This document shows, piece after piece, positions 8,303-16,152 of a stretch of DNA of 40,903 nucleotides. Source of the DNA: an uncultured Collinsella sp. (GTDB taxonomy: Bacteria; Actinomycetota; Coriobacteriia; Coriobacteriales; Coriobacteriaceae); NCBI GenBank assembly GCA_947642445.1, contig CANRSF010000019.1, forward strand, positions 1 to 40,903, written 5' to 3'. Position numbers and translations under genes: made by a program. Below the pieces are notes generated by a model. It did not search any database. It saw only the letters and a program-made list of their open reading frames with translations, and was not told the origin of the DNA. The number at the start of each line of letters is the position of its first letter. Position 1 is the stretch's first letter.

Positions 8303-8788
8303 ATGGCATCACTGGGAGTCGGCAAGGTTCAAATCTATACGGGCGACGGCAAGGGCAAGACGACGGCTGCGCTGGGGCTCGCGCTGCGCGCCACGGGCTA
8401 TGGACTTAACGTACTCATGCTTCAGTTTGCCAAGAAGCTGCACTGCGCCGAACATGACGCAGCTCCTCGATTGGGGCTACGCATCGTACAAGCCAACCGC
8501 GACACACCCGAAGCCTGCGCTGCACAGATCATGGAGCTGGCGCGCGAGCAGATATCACAGGTCGACGTTCTGATTTTGGATGAACTCGGCGAGGCCATGC
8601 GACGGGGCTTTGTGACGCGCGAAGATGTCGAAGCGTTGATCGCGATGAAACCAACCACCACGGAGCTCGTGCTCACCGGCCGCGGCCTGCTGCCCCTCGC
8701 CGACCTTGCCGACCTAGTTACCGAAATGCGCCCCGTCAAACACTACTTCGACGAAGGCCTCCTAGCCCGCCAAGGCATCGAATACTAA
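8303..8788 (+). CDS. cobO: Cob(I)yrinic acid a,c-diamide adenosyltransferase (CobO/BtuR family)
   Basis: A 161-residue cytosolic P-loop enzyme that transfers adenosyl from ATP to cob(I)alamin or cobyrinate to make the coenzyme form. Walker A GDGKGKTT is at 14-21, VDVLILDELGEA forms the Walker B region, and the C-terminus ends in the family-typical RQGIEY. Its length is at the short end of the family. The ATG follows AAAGGA. No other corrin genes lie nearby, so it more likely serves cobalamin salvage than marks a local synthesis operon; that part is inference. Confidence 0.9.
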   Translation: MASLGVGKVQIYTGDGKGKTTAALGLALRATGYGLNVLMLQFAKKLHCAEHDAAPRLGLRIVQANRDTPEACAAQIMELAREQISQVDVLILDELGEAMRRGFVTREDVEALIAMKPTTTELVLTGRGLLPLADLADLVTEMRPVKHYFDEGLLARQGIEY

Positions 8789-8822
8789 ATGATCCGAAGG
8801 GGACGGAGGAAAACGGATCATT
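8788..8822. repeat. Hairpin between convergent genes with GGGGAC loop
   Basis: AATGATCCG (8788-8796) and CGGATCATT (8814-8822) form a perfect 9-bp stem around a 17-base purine-rich loop containing GGGGACGGAGG. The left arm starts on the last base of the cobO stop codon and the right arm ends inside the stop codon of the MATE gene. There is no U-run. It may act as a bidirectional transcript end or be a REP-like repeat. Confidence 0.6.
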
Positions 8823-10170
8823 AGGCGGTGGCGCGGCCGAGCCAGTTGCCGCTGTGGTGGTAGATGGTAAACATCGTGGCCGTGATGAGCCAGGTTACGG
8901 GGTAAACCAGCAGCAGGTGCTCAAGCGACGGATCGAACGGCATAATCGCAAACACCCAGATCACCCTGAGCACGACGGTGCCAAAAATCGTGAGCAGCAT
9001 GGGCTGCAAGCTCACGCCGGCGCCGCGAATGGAGCCCGACGCATTTTCGATAATCGAGAAGATCGCGTAGAACGGCGCGATGAAATGAAGAATCGTCGTG
9101 GTGTACGCCGAAATCGAAGCATCGTCGACAAACAGACGCGACAACGGGCCCGAGAACACCATCAGCACGGCAGAGAGGCCACCGATCAGCGCAAACGAAA
9201 GCACGAGCGACGTGTGGTAGCCCTTGCGCATGCGCTCGTAATTACGCGCGCCAAAGTTCTGCGCCGAGAACGTAGTGATCGATACGCCGAGCGCCTCGGT
9301 CACCATCCAGATAATGCCATCCAGGCGCCCAGATAGACCCCATGCCGTGGTGACATCGGCACCAAACGAGTTGACCGACATCTGGATCAGCACGTTCGAG
9401 ATCGAATAGGCAGCCGATTGAAAACCGAGTGGCAGACCGCACGAGATCATACTCTTACAAATACCGCGATCGATGCCGAGCTTAGACAGCGAAAGACGCC
9501 ATGCACCCGGAGCGCGCATCATGCGCAACACGATCATCGTTGCATTGGAGCAAATGGTCAGCGCTACCGCGATGCCGCAGCCCAGCGCCTCCATATGCAA
9601 CACAGCAACAAAGATGATATCCAGCACCACGTTAACAAGGCAGCCAGAGGCAATGATCACAGCGGGACCGCGCGTATCCCCCACGGCACGCAGCAGTGCG
9701 GTTCCCATATTAAGCAGCAGTGCCGCAACCATCGCGGCAAAATAACAGCGAGCATAGGCAACGCCCTCGGCAAGTAGCTCGTGCGGCGTATTCATCAACA
9801 CCAGCATGGGCTCGACAAAAACCATGCCAAGAATGGAAACGACGATGCCGCCCACCAAAGCAAGCGTCATGGCTGTATGGACCGAACGGCTCAGACGCTC
9901 GCTATCGTGCTGGCCAAAAAACTGACCCGTGATAACGGCACAACCGGCGCCAACGCCAACGCAAAAACCAATGCAGAGCTCGGTGAGCACCATCGTGGCT
10001 TGAATGCCGCCAAGCGCAAGCTTGCCGCCAAACTGACCGACGATATAGGTGCCGATAAGCGTGTAAGCCTGCTGAAAAAACGAACTAAAAAAGATAGGGA
10101 CGCACAGCGAAAGCAGCTGCTGCCAAATGACACCCTGCGTCACATCGATAGCCGTAGATTTCTTAGCCAC
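8821..10170 (-). CDS. MATE family multidrug/cation antiporter
   Basis: A 449-residue polytopic membrane protein of the MATE (NorM/DinF) superfamily with about twelve hydrophobic segments and the two-fold repeated layout of the family. Typical pieces are IWQQLLSLCVPIFFSSFFQQ near the N-terminus, GGIQATM in the first half and AQNFGARNYERMRKG near the start of the second half. It likely exports cationic compounds using a sodium or proton gradient; the substrate is unknown. The start is a GTG at 10170 with a strong GGGGAGGG ribosome-binding site; ten further in-frame codons upstream lie beyond that site. The stop codon overlaps an intergenic hairpin. Confidence 0.9.
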   Translation of the reverse strand: MAKKSTAIDVTQGVIWQQLLSLCVPIFFSSFFQQAYTLIGTYIVGQFGGKLALGGIQATMVLTELCIGFCVGVGAGCAVITGQFFGQHDSERLSRSVHTAMTLALVGGIVVSILGMVFVEPMLVLMNTPHELLAEGVAYARCYFAAMVAALLLNMGTALLRAVGDTRGPAVIIASGCLVNVVLDIIFVAVLHMEALGCGIAVALTICSNATMIVLRMMRAPGAWRLSLSKLGIDRGICKSMISCGLPLGFQSAAYSISNVLIQMSVNSFGADVTTAWGLSGRLDGIIWMVTEALGVSITTFSAQNFGARNYERMRKGYHTSLVLSFALIGGLSAVLMVFSGPLSRLFVDDASISAYTTTILHFIAPFYAIFSIIENASGSIRGAGVSLQPMLLTIFGTVVLRVIWVFAIMPFDPSLEHLLLVYPVTWLITATMFTIYHHSGNWLGRATA

Positions 10171-10295
10171 ACGCCCTCCCCACCAGCGTACGTCAAACAA
10201 TAAAACGGCAATTTAAGACCAAAGCCAATACCAGCTTAGCACCGACCGGGATCGGCCGATACACCCCGAATCAGAGCCCGGTGCGAAATATCTGC

Positions 10296-11210
10296 CTAGT
10301 GATACAGCCCCGGCTGGTAGTGGTACTCGTTGCTCACATGCGGACACAGCTGCCAAAAGGCAACAGCACTTGCCGCGGCCACGTTGAGCGAATCGACCCC
10401 ATGCGCCATCGGAATACGCACGGCGCGGTCGCAGCCGGCAATGGTCTTGGCGCCCAAGCCGGCACCCTCGGTACCCATAAAAATCGCCAAGCGATCAATC
10501 TTCTGCAGCACAGGATCGTCCAGCGAAACGGAATCATCCGTCAACGCCATAGCGGCACACGAAAAACCGGCATCATGAAGCGCGGCCAGGCCATCATGTG
10601 GCCACACGCGAGCCTCACTGCCAATACGCGTCCACGGCACTTGAAACACGGTGCCCATGCTCACGCGGGCCGAGCGACGATACAGCGGGTCGCAGCACGT
10701 AGGGCTCACCAGAATGCCGTCGACATTGAGCGCGGCAGCCGAGCGGAAAATCGCGCCCACGTTCGTGTGGTCGACAATGCCCTCGAGCACGCACACGCGC
10801 ACAGGGCGCTCCCCCGCCGCCTCGACAACGCCACCCAAGAACTCATCGACCGGAATCTGACGCGGGCGACGAAACGCCGCGAGCGCACCGCGCGTCACGT
10901 TAAAGCCCGTCAACTGCTCCATGAGCTCCATCGAGGCCACGAACACCGGGACCGGACCCGCTCCCTCGCGCACAACCAAGCGCTCAAACAGCGGCATCAT
11001 CTGGTCGAGCCAGCGTTCACCCAAAAGAAAGCTCACCGGCTCGTATCCGGCACGCACCGCACGCTCGATGACCTTGGCACTCTCGGCGATAAAAATGCCC
11101 TTCTGCGGCTCCAGCACGCAGCGCAGCTCACGCTCGGTCAGTCGCACGTAGGCATCAAGCCGCTCGTCCTCGAGCGAATCGATTCGCAGCACCTCAACGG
11201 CATCAGTCAT
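10296..11210 (-). CDS. SpoU/TrmH-family RNA 2'-O-methyltransferase
   Basis: A 304-residue SPOUT-class enzyme predicted to transfer methyl from S-adenosylmethionine to a ribose in rRNA or tRNA. The three SpoU motifs are present: motif 1 around 150-156 (NVGAIFR), motif 2 at about 244-252 (FMGTEGAGL), and motif 3 at 267-283 (IPMAHGVDSLNVAAASA). The N-terminal ~110 residues resemble the substrate-binding domain of the RlmB/TsnR branch. The exact target cannot be decided. The ATG at 11210 is preceded by AAAGAAAGG. A GC-rich hairpin lies between this gene and dfrA, so it is probably transcribed separately. Confidence 0.88.
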   Translation of the reverse strand: MTDAVEVLRIDSLEDERLDAYVRLTERELRCVLEPQKGIFIAESAKVIERAVRAGYEPVSFLLGERWLDQMMPLFERLVVREGAGPVPVFVASMELMEQLTGFNVTRGALAAFRRPRQIPVDEFLGGVVEAAGERPVRVCVLEGIVDHTNVGAIFRSAAALNVDGILVSPTCCDPLYRRSARVSMGTVFQVPWTRIGSEARVWPHDGLAALHDAGFSCAAMALTDDSVSLDDPVLQKIDRLAIFMGTEGAGLGAKTIAGCDRAVRIPMAHGVDSLNVAAASAVAFWQLCPHVSNEYHYQPGLYH

Positions 11211-11319
11211 AGCAGCCAGCCCGCACCTTTCTTTACAGCGCATCTATACCAAACGAGGCGACGCTAAGCGCCGCCCCATGCATTCAAACAATCCGATGAT
11301 ACCGTTCACGCCGGACGAT

Positions 11320-11838
11320 TTACGCCTCAACGCGACGATACGTTACGAACTCATAATCGACACCCTCGTCGCCCTCGCCCGAGGCAATCGTGGCAACACC
11401 GCCACGCCGCGCAATCTCCCACGCGGGATCGGCATCCAGATCGGGAAAATACGTATCCACGTCATGCACGCAATGGTTATGCGTAACCTCGGCCTCGGCG
11501 CAATGCGGCAAAAACTGCCGATACACCTCACCGCCACCGATCACCCACGCAACGGGCTCATCGGCTACCGCGGTGAGCGCTTCGTCGACGCTATGCACCA
11601 CGTCGACGCCCTCGGCAGCAAAGTCCTCATCGCGCGTGAGCACGATATTACGACGGTTCTTGAGCGGACGCCCGCCGGGAAAACTCAGCAGCGTCTTGCG
11701 TCCCATAATGACCGGGCAGCCTTTGGTGCGCGCCACAAAATGACGCATGTCGGCGCGATTAGACACGACCATGTCACCCTCGCACCCAATGCCCCAATCG
11801 TCACACACGGCGACAATGGCGGAAAGCTTACACGTCAT
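11320..11838 (-). CDS. folA: Dihydrofolate reductase
   Basis: A 172-residue NADPH-dependent enzyme that regenerates tetrahydrofolate. Family marks are LSAIVAVCDDWGIG at the N-terminus, VIMGRKTLLSFPGGRPL (the NADPH-binding segment) and VIGGGEVYRQFLP. Start choice: the ATG at 11838 has AGGTGA six bases upstream; a GTG at 11847 directly abutting the thyA stop is the alternative. It lies immediately downstream of thyA, the classical pairing in which DHFR recycles the dihydrofolate that ThyA produces, and the two are surely co-transcribed. Confidence 0.95.
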   Translation of the reverse strand: MTCKLSAIVAVCDDWGIGCEGDMVVSNRADMRHFVARTKGCPVIMGRKTLLSFPGGRPLKNRRNIVLTRDEDFAAEGVDVVHSVDEALTAVADEPVAWVIGGGEVYRQFLPHCAEAEVTHNHCVHDVDTYFPDLDADPAWEIARRGGVATIASGEGDEGVDYEFVTYRRVEA

Positions 11839-11847
11839 GCGCGTCAC

Positions 11848-12696
11848 CTACACCGCAATGGGGATGTTCTTGACCTGCGGGCCGTGCTCATAGCCCTCGA
11901 CGATCAGATCATCGGTCGTAAACGCATAGAAGTCATGTACATCGGGGTTAAGCGTTACCTTAGGCGCGGCAAACTGCGGACGCTCGATAAGCTCGCGGAC
12001 GATATCGACATGACGGTCGTAAATGTGGGCATCGGCGATCACATGCAGCAGCTCGCCGGGAATCATATCGACCGATTGCGCGACCATCATCAGCAAGATG
12101 GCGTACTGGCACACATTCCAGTTGTTCGCGGCCAAAATGTCCTGGCTGCGCTGGTTGAGAATCATGTTGAGCGTCGGTTTGTCATCCTGCGGGCGCTGCG
12201 TCACGTTATACGTCACGCTGTAGGCGCACGGATACAGGTGCATCTCGGACAGGTCGCTAAACACATAGGTATTCGTCATAATGCGGCGGCTGTACGGCGT
12301 GTTCTTAAGGTCGTACAGAACGCGGTCCATCTGGTCGAAATCGCCCTCGGCATAATGGCTCTTCTGCCCAATCTGATACCCGTAGGCCTTGCCGATGGAA
12401 CCGGTCTCGTCGGCCCACTCATCCCAAATATGGCTGTTGAGGTCATGCACGTTATTGGACTTCTTTTGATAGATCCATAGGATCTCATCCATGGCAGATT
12501 TGAGGGCCGTACGACGCAGGGTAAGCGCCGGAAACTCCTCGCGCAGGTCGTAGCGTGCCGTGACACCAAAGTTTTTAATGGTATAGGCAGGGGTGCCGTC
12601 CTCCCACACCGGACGGACCTTTTGGCCCTCGGTGGTGGTGCCATGGTCCAGAATATCGCGGCACATGGTTACAAACTGTTGATCAGCTTTGCTCAT
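11848..12696 (-). CDS. thyA: Thymidylate synthase (ThyA)
   Basis: A 282-residue cytosolic enzyme that methylates dUMP to dTMP with methylene-tetrahydrofolate. The catalytic cysteine is C157 in LYPCAYS, and the dUMP-binding QRSQD lies at 182-186, followed by NNWNVCQYA. The chain is somewhat divergent from E. coli ThyA but keeps the active-site signatures. The frame stays open far upstream, into the opposite-strand DUF134 gene, but the ATG at 12696 has an ideal AGGAGGG and begins at the conserved N-terminus, so the longer frame is rejected. First gene of the thyA-folA pair. Confidence 0.94.
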   Translation of the reverse strand: MSKADQQFVTMCRDILDHGTTTEGQKVRPVWEDGTPAYTIKNFGVTARYDLREEFPALTLRRTALKSAMDEILWIYQKKSNNVHDLNSHIWDEWADETGSIGKAYGYQIGQKSHYAEGDFDQMDRVLYDLKNTPYSRRIMTNTYVFSDLSEMHLYPCAYSVTYNVTQRPQDDKPTLNMILNQRSQDILAANNWNVCQYAILLMMVAQSVDMIPGELLHVIADAHIYDRHVDIVRELIERPQFAAPKVTLNPDVHDFYAFTTDDLIVEGYEHGPQVKNIPIAV

Positions 12697-12730
12697 TGAC
12701 CCTCCTGTCAGTCGCCTAAAAGCGAGATTC

Positions 12731-12736
12731 ATTGTA
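12731..12736 (-). promoter_or_regulatory. Possible -10 element of thyA
   Basis: On the minus strand TACAAT (a 5/6 match) lies 35 bases before the thyA start. The matching -35 (about TGTGGG at 17 bases) is poor, so this is tentative. Confidence 0.3.
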
Positions 12737-12766
12737 TCCCAGGCACATGCAGCCCCACAGCCCAAA

Positions 12767-12848
12767 CATATGCCTTCATTTTCTGGCATATGCCAGAAAT
12801 TCCTTGCGTAAATCTGCGCGTTCGCTATTCTATTATTGACATATGTCA
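12767..12848. promoter_or_regulatory. Palindromic operator cluster (CATATG-centred)
   Basis: Three CATATG-centred sites lie between thyA and the DUF134-NifX gene. Site 2 (12780-12799) is a perfect 20-bp palindrome, TTTCTGGCATATGCCAGAAA. Site 3 (12837-12848) is TGACATATGTCA, a perfect 12-bp palindrome. Site 1 (12767-12774) is a half-match, CATATGCC. Centres are 20 and 53 bases apart, close to two and five helical turns. Site 2 abuts the -35 and site 3 covers the predicted start of transcription, a layout typical of repression. The encoded DUF134 regulator is the obvious candidate to bind here. Confidence 0.7.
12804..12831 (+). promoter_or_regulatory. Probable promoter of the DUF134-NifX gene
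   Basis: TTGCGT (12804-12809) and TATTCT (12826-12831), 16 bases apart, place the transcription start near 12838, inside operator site 3. Confidence 0.5.
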
Positions 12849-12862
12849 GATAAGGAGCACGT

Positions 12863-13633
12863 ATGGCAGGAAGACGCGAGAAACTGCGCCGCGTCGGGAT
12901 CATCCCCGAATACCGCGGCTTTACCCCTGACGGCCTAGCCAGCGGAGACGCCATCGACATGACGGTCGACGAACTCGAGGCGCTGCGCCTGTGCGACCTG
13001 GAAGGCCTTAACCAAGAGGCAGTCGCAAAGCAGATGGGTATCGCGCGCGCCACGGTGGCGGCTATTTGCAGCCGCGCGCATCGCAAGGTGGCAAACGCGT
13101 TGGTCAATGGTCGGGCGCTCATCATCGAAGGCGGCAATATCGCGTACTCCCCCATTACCACGGCAACGGCCGTATGGCCAGCAAAGGAGATCGACACCAT
13201 GAGGGTGGCAACCACGTACGACAACGGCAACATCTTTATGCACTTTGGCCGCAGCGAGCAGTTCAAGATCTACGACATTCAGGACGGCAAGGTACTCAAC
13301 GAGCAGGTCGTGGGCACCGGCGGCACCGGCCACGGTGCCCTTGCGGGCCTGCTCGCCAACGGCGGCGTGGACACGCTCATCTGCGGCGGCATCGGCGGCG
13401 GCGCTATCAACGCGCTTGCCCAAGCCGGCATCACGGTATACGCAGGTGCCCAGGGCAGCTGCGACGCTTGCGTCGAGGCCCTCATTGCCGGCACGCTCGC
13501 GCAGACCGGCGAGGCCACCTGCGACTGCCATGGCCACGGCCACGACCACGAGCACATCCATGAGCACGGCGGATCCTGCGGTTGCCACGGCCATCACGAG
13601 AACGAGGGTCACGAGGGCTGCAGCTGCCACTAA
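12863..13633 (+). CDS. DUF134 HTH regulator fused to a NifX/NifB-like domain with His/Cys tail
   Basis: A 256-residue fusion. Residues 1-100 form a DUF134 domain with a sigma-4-like helix-turn-helix at about 46-80 (LEGLNQEAVAKQMGIARATV), a predicted DNA-binding regulator. Residues 114-214 form a dinitrogenase Fe-Mo cofactor biosynthesis (NifX/NifB C-terminal) domain: MHFGRSEQF, TGGTGHGALAGLL, CGGIGGGAINAL. Residues 220-256 are a metal-binding tail with 6 Cys and 12 His. It could sense or store a metal or metal cluster and regulate its own promoter; no nif genes are in view, so nitrogen fixation is not implied. ATG 12863 follows AAGGAG. A second AAGGAG (13184-13189) sits nine bases before an in-frame ATG at 13199 (Met113), exactly at the domain junction. 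Confidence 0.88.
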   Translation: MAGRREKLRRVGIIPEYRGFTPDGLASGDAIDMTVDELEALRLCDLEGLNQEAVAKQMGIARATVAAICSRAHRKVANALVNGRALIIEGGNIAYSPITTATAVWPAKEIDTMRVATTYDNGNIFMHFGRSEQFKIYDIQDGKVLNEQVVGTGGTGHGALAGLLANGGVDTLICGGIGGGAINALAQAGITVYAGAQGSCDACVEALIAGTLAQTGEATCDCHGHGHDHEHIHEHGGSCGCHGHHENEGHEGCSCH

Positions 13634-13688
13634 CAGCAGGCAAACGATGCCATCACGCGTCTGCTCACACAACATATAACGCACCAAC

Positions 13689-13728
13689 GGCGAAGGCCGC
13701 CTGGAATACCATCCAGGCGGCCTTCGCC
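13689..13728. terminator. Strong hairpin between convergent genes
   Basis: A perfect 16-bp stem (GGCGAAGGCCGCCTGG and its complement) with an 8-base loop separates the DUF134-NifX gene from the convergent ffh gene. No U-run follows on either strand, but the position suits bidirectional termination or 3'-end protection. Confidence 0.6.
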
Positions 13729-13748
13729 ATACACAACTCTACCAGTCG

Positions 13749-15224
13749 CTACTTTTTATTGCGCATCTGCGCTTCCATCTGGCGCAGCAGGTCCATATCG
13801 GACTTAGGACCACCTGTTCCCAGGCCGCCCATGCCGCCCAAGCCCATGGCATCCAGACCGGGAATATTGGGCATGCGCATCTTTTTGCCCTTCTTACCCT
13901 TTTTGCCCTTTTTGCCGCCGGCCTGTGCCTGATTGGCCATCGTGCGCATGCGGCCCATCATCTTATTCATCTCGCCCCACTGCTTCATAAGGCCGTTGAC
14001 CTCGGTGGGGGTTACGCCGGCTCCCTTGGCAATGCGGGCGCGGCGCTGGCCGTTGATGATGGAGGGGCGCAGGCGTTCCTCCTTGGTCATCGACATAATG
14101 ATGGCCTCGTTCTTGTCGAAGATGCCCTCGTCCAGGTTGCCGCCCATCTGGTTGAGCGCGCGCTGGCCACCGGGGAGCATGCCGAGAATGCCCTTCATGC
14201 CGCCCATCTTCTTAACGGCTTTCATCTGGTCGAGCATGTCGTTCATGGTAAAGCCCTCGCGCAGCATGCGCTCGGCGGCCTCGAGCTGCTCGGCATCGGC
14301 GGCCTCCTGGGCCTTCTCGATGATGCCGACGACGTCGCCCATGCCCAAGATTCGCTTGGCCATACGGTCGGGGTAGAACGGCTCCAGCGAATCGGGCTTC
14401 TCGCCCATGCTCACGAACTTGATGGGCTTGCCGGTCACCTGGCGCACGGAAAGCGCGCCGCCACCACGGGCATCGCCGTCGAGCTTGGAGATGATCACGC
14501 CGTCAAAGTCGGTGCGCTCGGCGAAGGTCGAGACGACGTTGACGATATCCTGGCCGGTCATGGCATCGACGACCATCAGCACCTGATCGGGCTTGACGGC
14601 CTTCTTGATGTCCACGGCTTCCTGCATCATCTGCTCGTCGATCTGCAAACGACCGGCGGTATCGACGATGACCACGTCACGCAGGTGGTCGACGGCCTCC
14701 TGAATAGCGCCCTTGGCGATGTCGACCGGGTGTGCACCGTCGCCACGGAAGACCGGCACGCCGATCTCTCCGCCAAGCGTGGCTAGCTGGTCGGCTGCGG
14801 CGGGACGGTAGACGTCGCACGCGGCGAGCAGCGGCGAGCGGCCCTGCTTCTTGAGCAGGTAGGCCAGCTTTACGGCCGCCGTGGTCTTACCGGAGCCCTG
14901 CAGGCCCACGAGCATGATGACGTTGGGGATACGGTTGCTAAAGACGAGCTTGCTCTCGGTGGAGCCGAGCATCTCGGTGAGCTCGTCGAGCACGATCTTG
15001 ACGACGTTTTGCGCCGGCGACAGCGACTCCATGACCTCGGCGGTCATGCAGCGCTCCTTGGTCTTGGCAACGAACTCCTTGACGACCTTAAAGTTAACGT
15101 CGGCCTCGAGCAGCGCCATGCGAATGTCGCGCATGGCCGAAGTAATATCGGCCTCGGTCAGCTTACCCTTGCCGCGCAGGCGGTCAAATGTGTCGTTGAG
15201 GCGATCGCTCAGAGAATCAAACAC
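13749..15224 (-). CDS. ffh: Signal recognition particle protein Ffh (SRP54)
   Basis: A 491-residue GTPase that binds 4.5S RNA and signal sequences and delivers nascent membrane proteins to FtsY. The N domain occupies about 1-95, Walker A GLQGSGKTT starts at 107, DTAGR and SKLDGDARGGGALS lie in the G domain, and the methionine-rich M domain spans about 325-440. A lysine/glycine repeat (KKGKKGKKGKK) near 441-451 and a Gly/Met-rich tail follow, longer than in E. coli Ffh. The start is a GTG at 15224 behind AAGGAG. It follows ftsY at a 10-base gap and is the last gene of the run. The partner SRP RNA was not found in this window. Confidence 0.97.
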   Translation of the reverse strand: MFDSLSDRLNDTFDRLRGKGKLTEADITSAMRDIRMALLEADVNFKVVKEFVAKTKERCMTAEVMESLSPAQNVVKIVLDELTEMLGSTESKLVFSNRIPNVIMLVGLQGSGKTTAAVKLAYLLKKQGRSPLLAACDVYRPAAADQLATLGGEIGVPVFRGDGAHPVDIAKGAIQEAVDHLRDVVIVDTAGRLQIDEQMMQEAVDIKKAVKPDQVLMVVDAMTGQDIVNVVSTFAERTDFDGVIISKLDGDARGGGALSVRQVTGKPIKFVSMGEKPDSLEPFYPDRMAKRILGMGDVVGIIEKAQEAADAEQLEAAERMLREGFTMNDMLDQMKAVKKMGGMKGILGMLPGGQRALNQMGGNLDEGIFDKNEAIIMSMTKEERLRPSIINGQRRARIAKGAGVTPTEVNGLMKQWGEMNKMMGRMRTMANQAQAGGKKGKKGKKGKKMRMPNIPGLDAMGLGGMGGLGTGGPKSDMDLLRQMEAQMRNKK

Positions 15225-15234
15225 TAGTCACTCC

Positions 15235-16152
15235 TTAATTGGACTCGCCCACCAGGGCGCGGCAGAAATCTTTGGCGTTAAACTCCTGCAGGTCATCGAC
15301 CTGCTCGCCCACGCCGATGCGAAGGATCGGGAGCTTGAGCTTCTCGGCCACGGCCATGGCGATGCCGCCCTTAGCCGTGCCGTCGAGCTTTGTCATGATA
15401 ATACCGTCCAGGCCAAGCGCCTCATTAAACTCGAGCGCCTGGTTCAGGCCGTTTTGGCCCGTTGCGGCATCGATCACGAGGACGACCGAGACGGGCATGG
15501 GGCCGGCGGCCATATTGGTGGCGCGCTTACGCGTCACGTTGACCACCTTGGCAAGCTCGCGCATGAGCTCGGGGCTCGTGTGCAGACGGCCAGCAGTATC
15601 GATAAGCACCAGGTCGCTGCCGCGCTTGTCGGCCTCGTCGAGCACGTCGTAGCAAACGCTTGCCGGGTCGGAGCCGCGGTCGCGCTTGATGACGGGGACG
15701 CCGGCGCGCTGGCCCCACACATCGAGCTGCTCGATGGCGGCGGCGCGGAAGGTATCGGCCGAGCCGATCATGACATTCTTGCCGCGGGCAGCCATGGCGC
15801 TCGCGATCTTGCCGACCGTCGTAGTTTTGCCGGCACCATTAATGCCCACAAACAGCACGCAGCTCGGCGTGTCGGCGAACGGATCGCGCTCGGCGGGCAC
15901 AAAATGCTGCTCGAGCTGCTCAGCCAGGGCGCGACGGAGCTGCGGGGCGGTCTTGAGGTTCTTCTTGGCGGCCGTCTCGCGCAGATCATCGGAGACCTGA
16001 ATGGCGACCTCGGCACCCATGTCACCCATGACGAGGGTGTCCTCTAGGTCCTCCCAAAAATCCTCGTCGACCTCGCCGCCAAAGTAAAAGACCTCGTTAA
16101 GGGCCTCGCGGCTGCGCACAAGTCCGCGCGAGAGAGCATCGAAGAATCCCAT
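15235..16152 (-). CDS. ftsY: Signal recognition particle receptor FtsY
   Basis: A 305-residue NG-domain GTPase that docks the SRP-ribosome complex at the membrane. Walker A GINGAGKT is at 103-110, followed by TFRAAAIEQL, DTAGRLHT and TKLDGTAKGG. The acidic A domain of E. coli FtsY is absent; the protein starts directly with an amphipathic segment (GFFDALSRGLVRSREALNEV), as in many Gram-positive forms. Its ATG overlaps the smc stop codon (TAATG), implying translational coupling. Confidence 0.96.
   Translation of the reverse strand: MGFFDALSRGLVRSREALNEVFYFGGEVDEDFWEDLEDTLVMGDMGAEVAIQVSDDLRETAAKKNLKTAPQLRRALAEQLEQHFVPAERDPFADTPSCVLFVGINGAGKTTTVGKIASAMAARGKNVMIGSADTFRAAAIEQLDVWGQRAGVPVIKRDRGSDPASVCYDVLDEADKRGSDLVLIDTAGRLHTSPELMRELAKVVNVTRKRATNMAAGPMPVSVVLVIDAATGQNGLNQALEFNEALGLDGIIMTKLDGTAKGGIAMAVAEKLKLPILRIGVGEQVDDLQEFNAKDFCRALVGESN

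Noticed and set aside
6417..8573. Open frame of 718 codons on the plus strand opposite ftsH
   Set aside because: Antisense shadow of ftsH that also runs through the divergent promoter region and into cobO in another frame.
12697..13266. Extension of thyA by 190 codons upstream
   Set aside because: It runs antisense through the DUF134-NifX gene and its operators; the ATG at 12696 has an ideal ribosome-binding site and the expected N-terminus.
12863..13633. Evidence for nitrogen fixation
   Set aside because: The NifX-like domain alone is widespread in non-fixing bacteria, and no nif structural genes are in the window.
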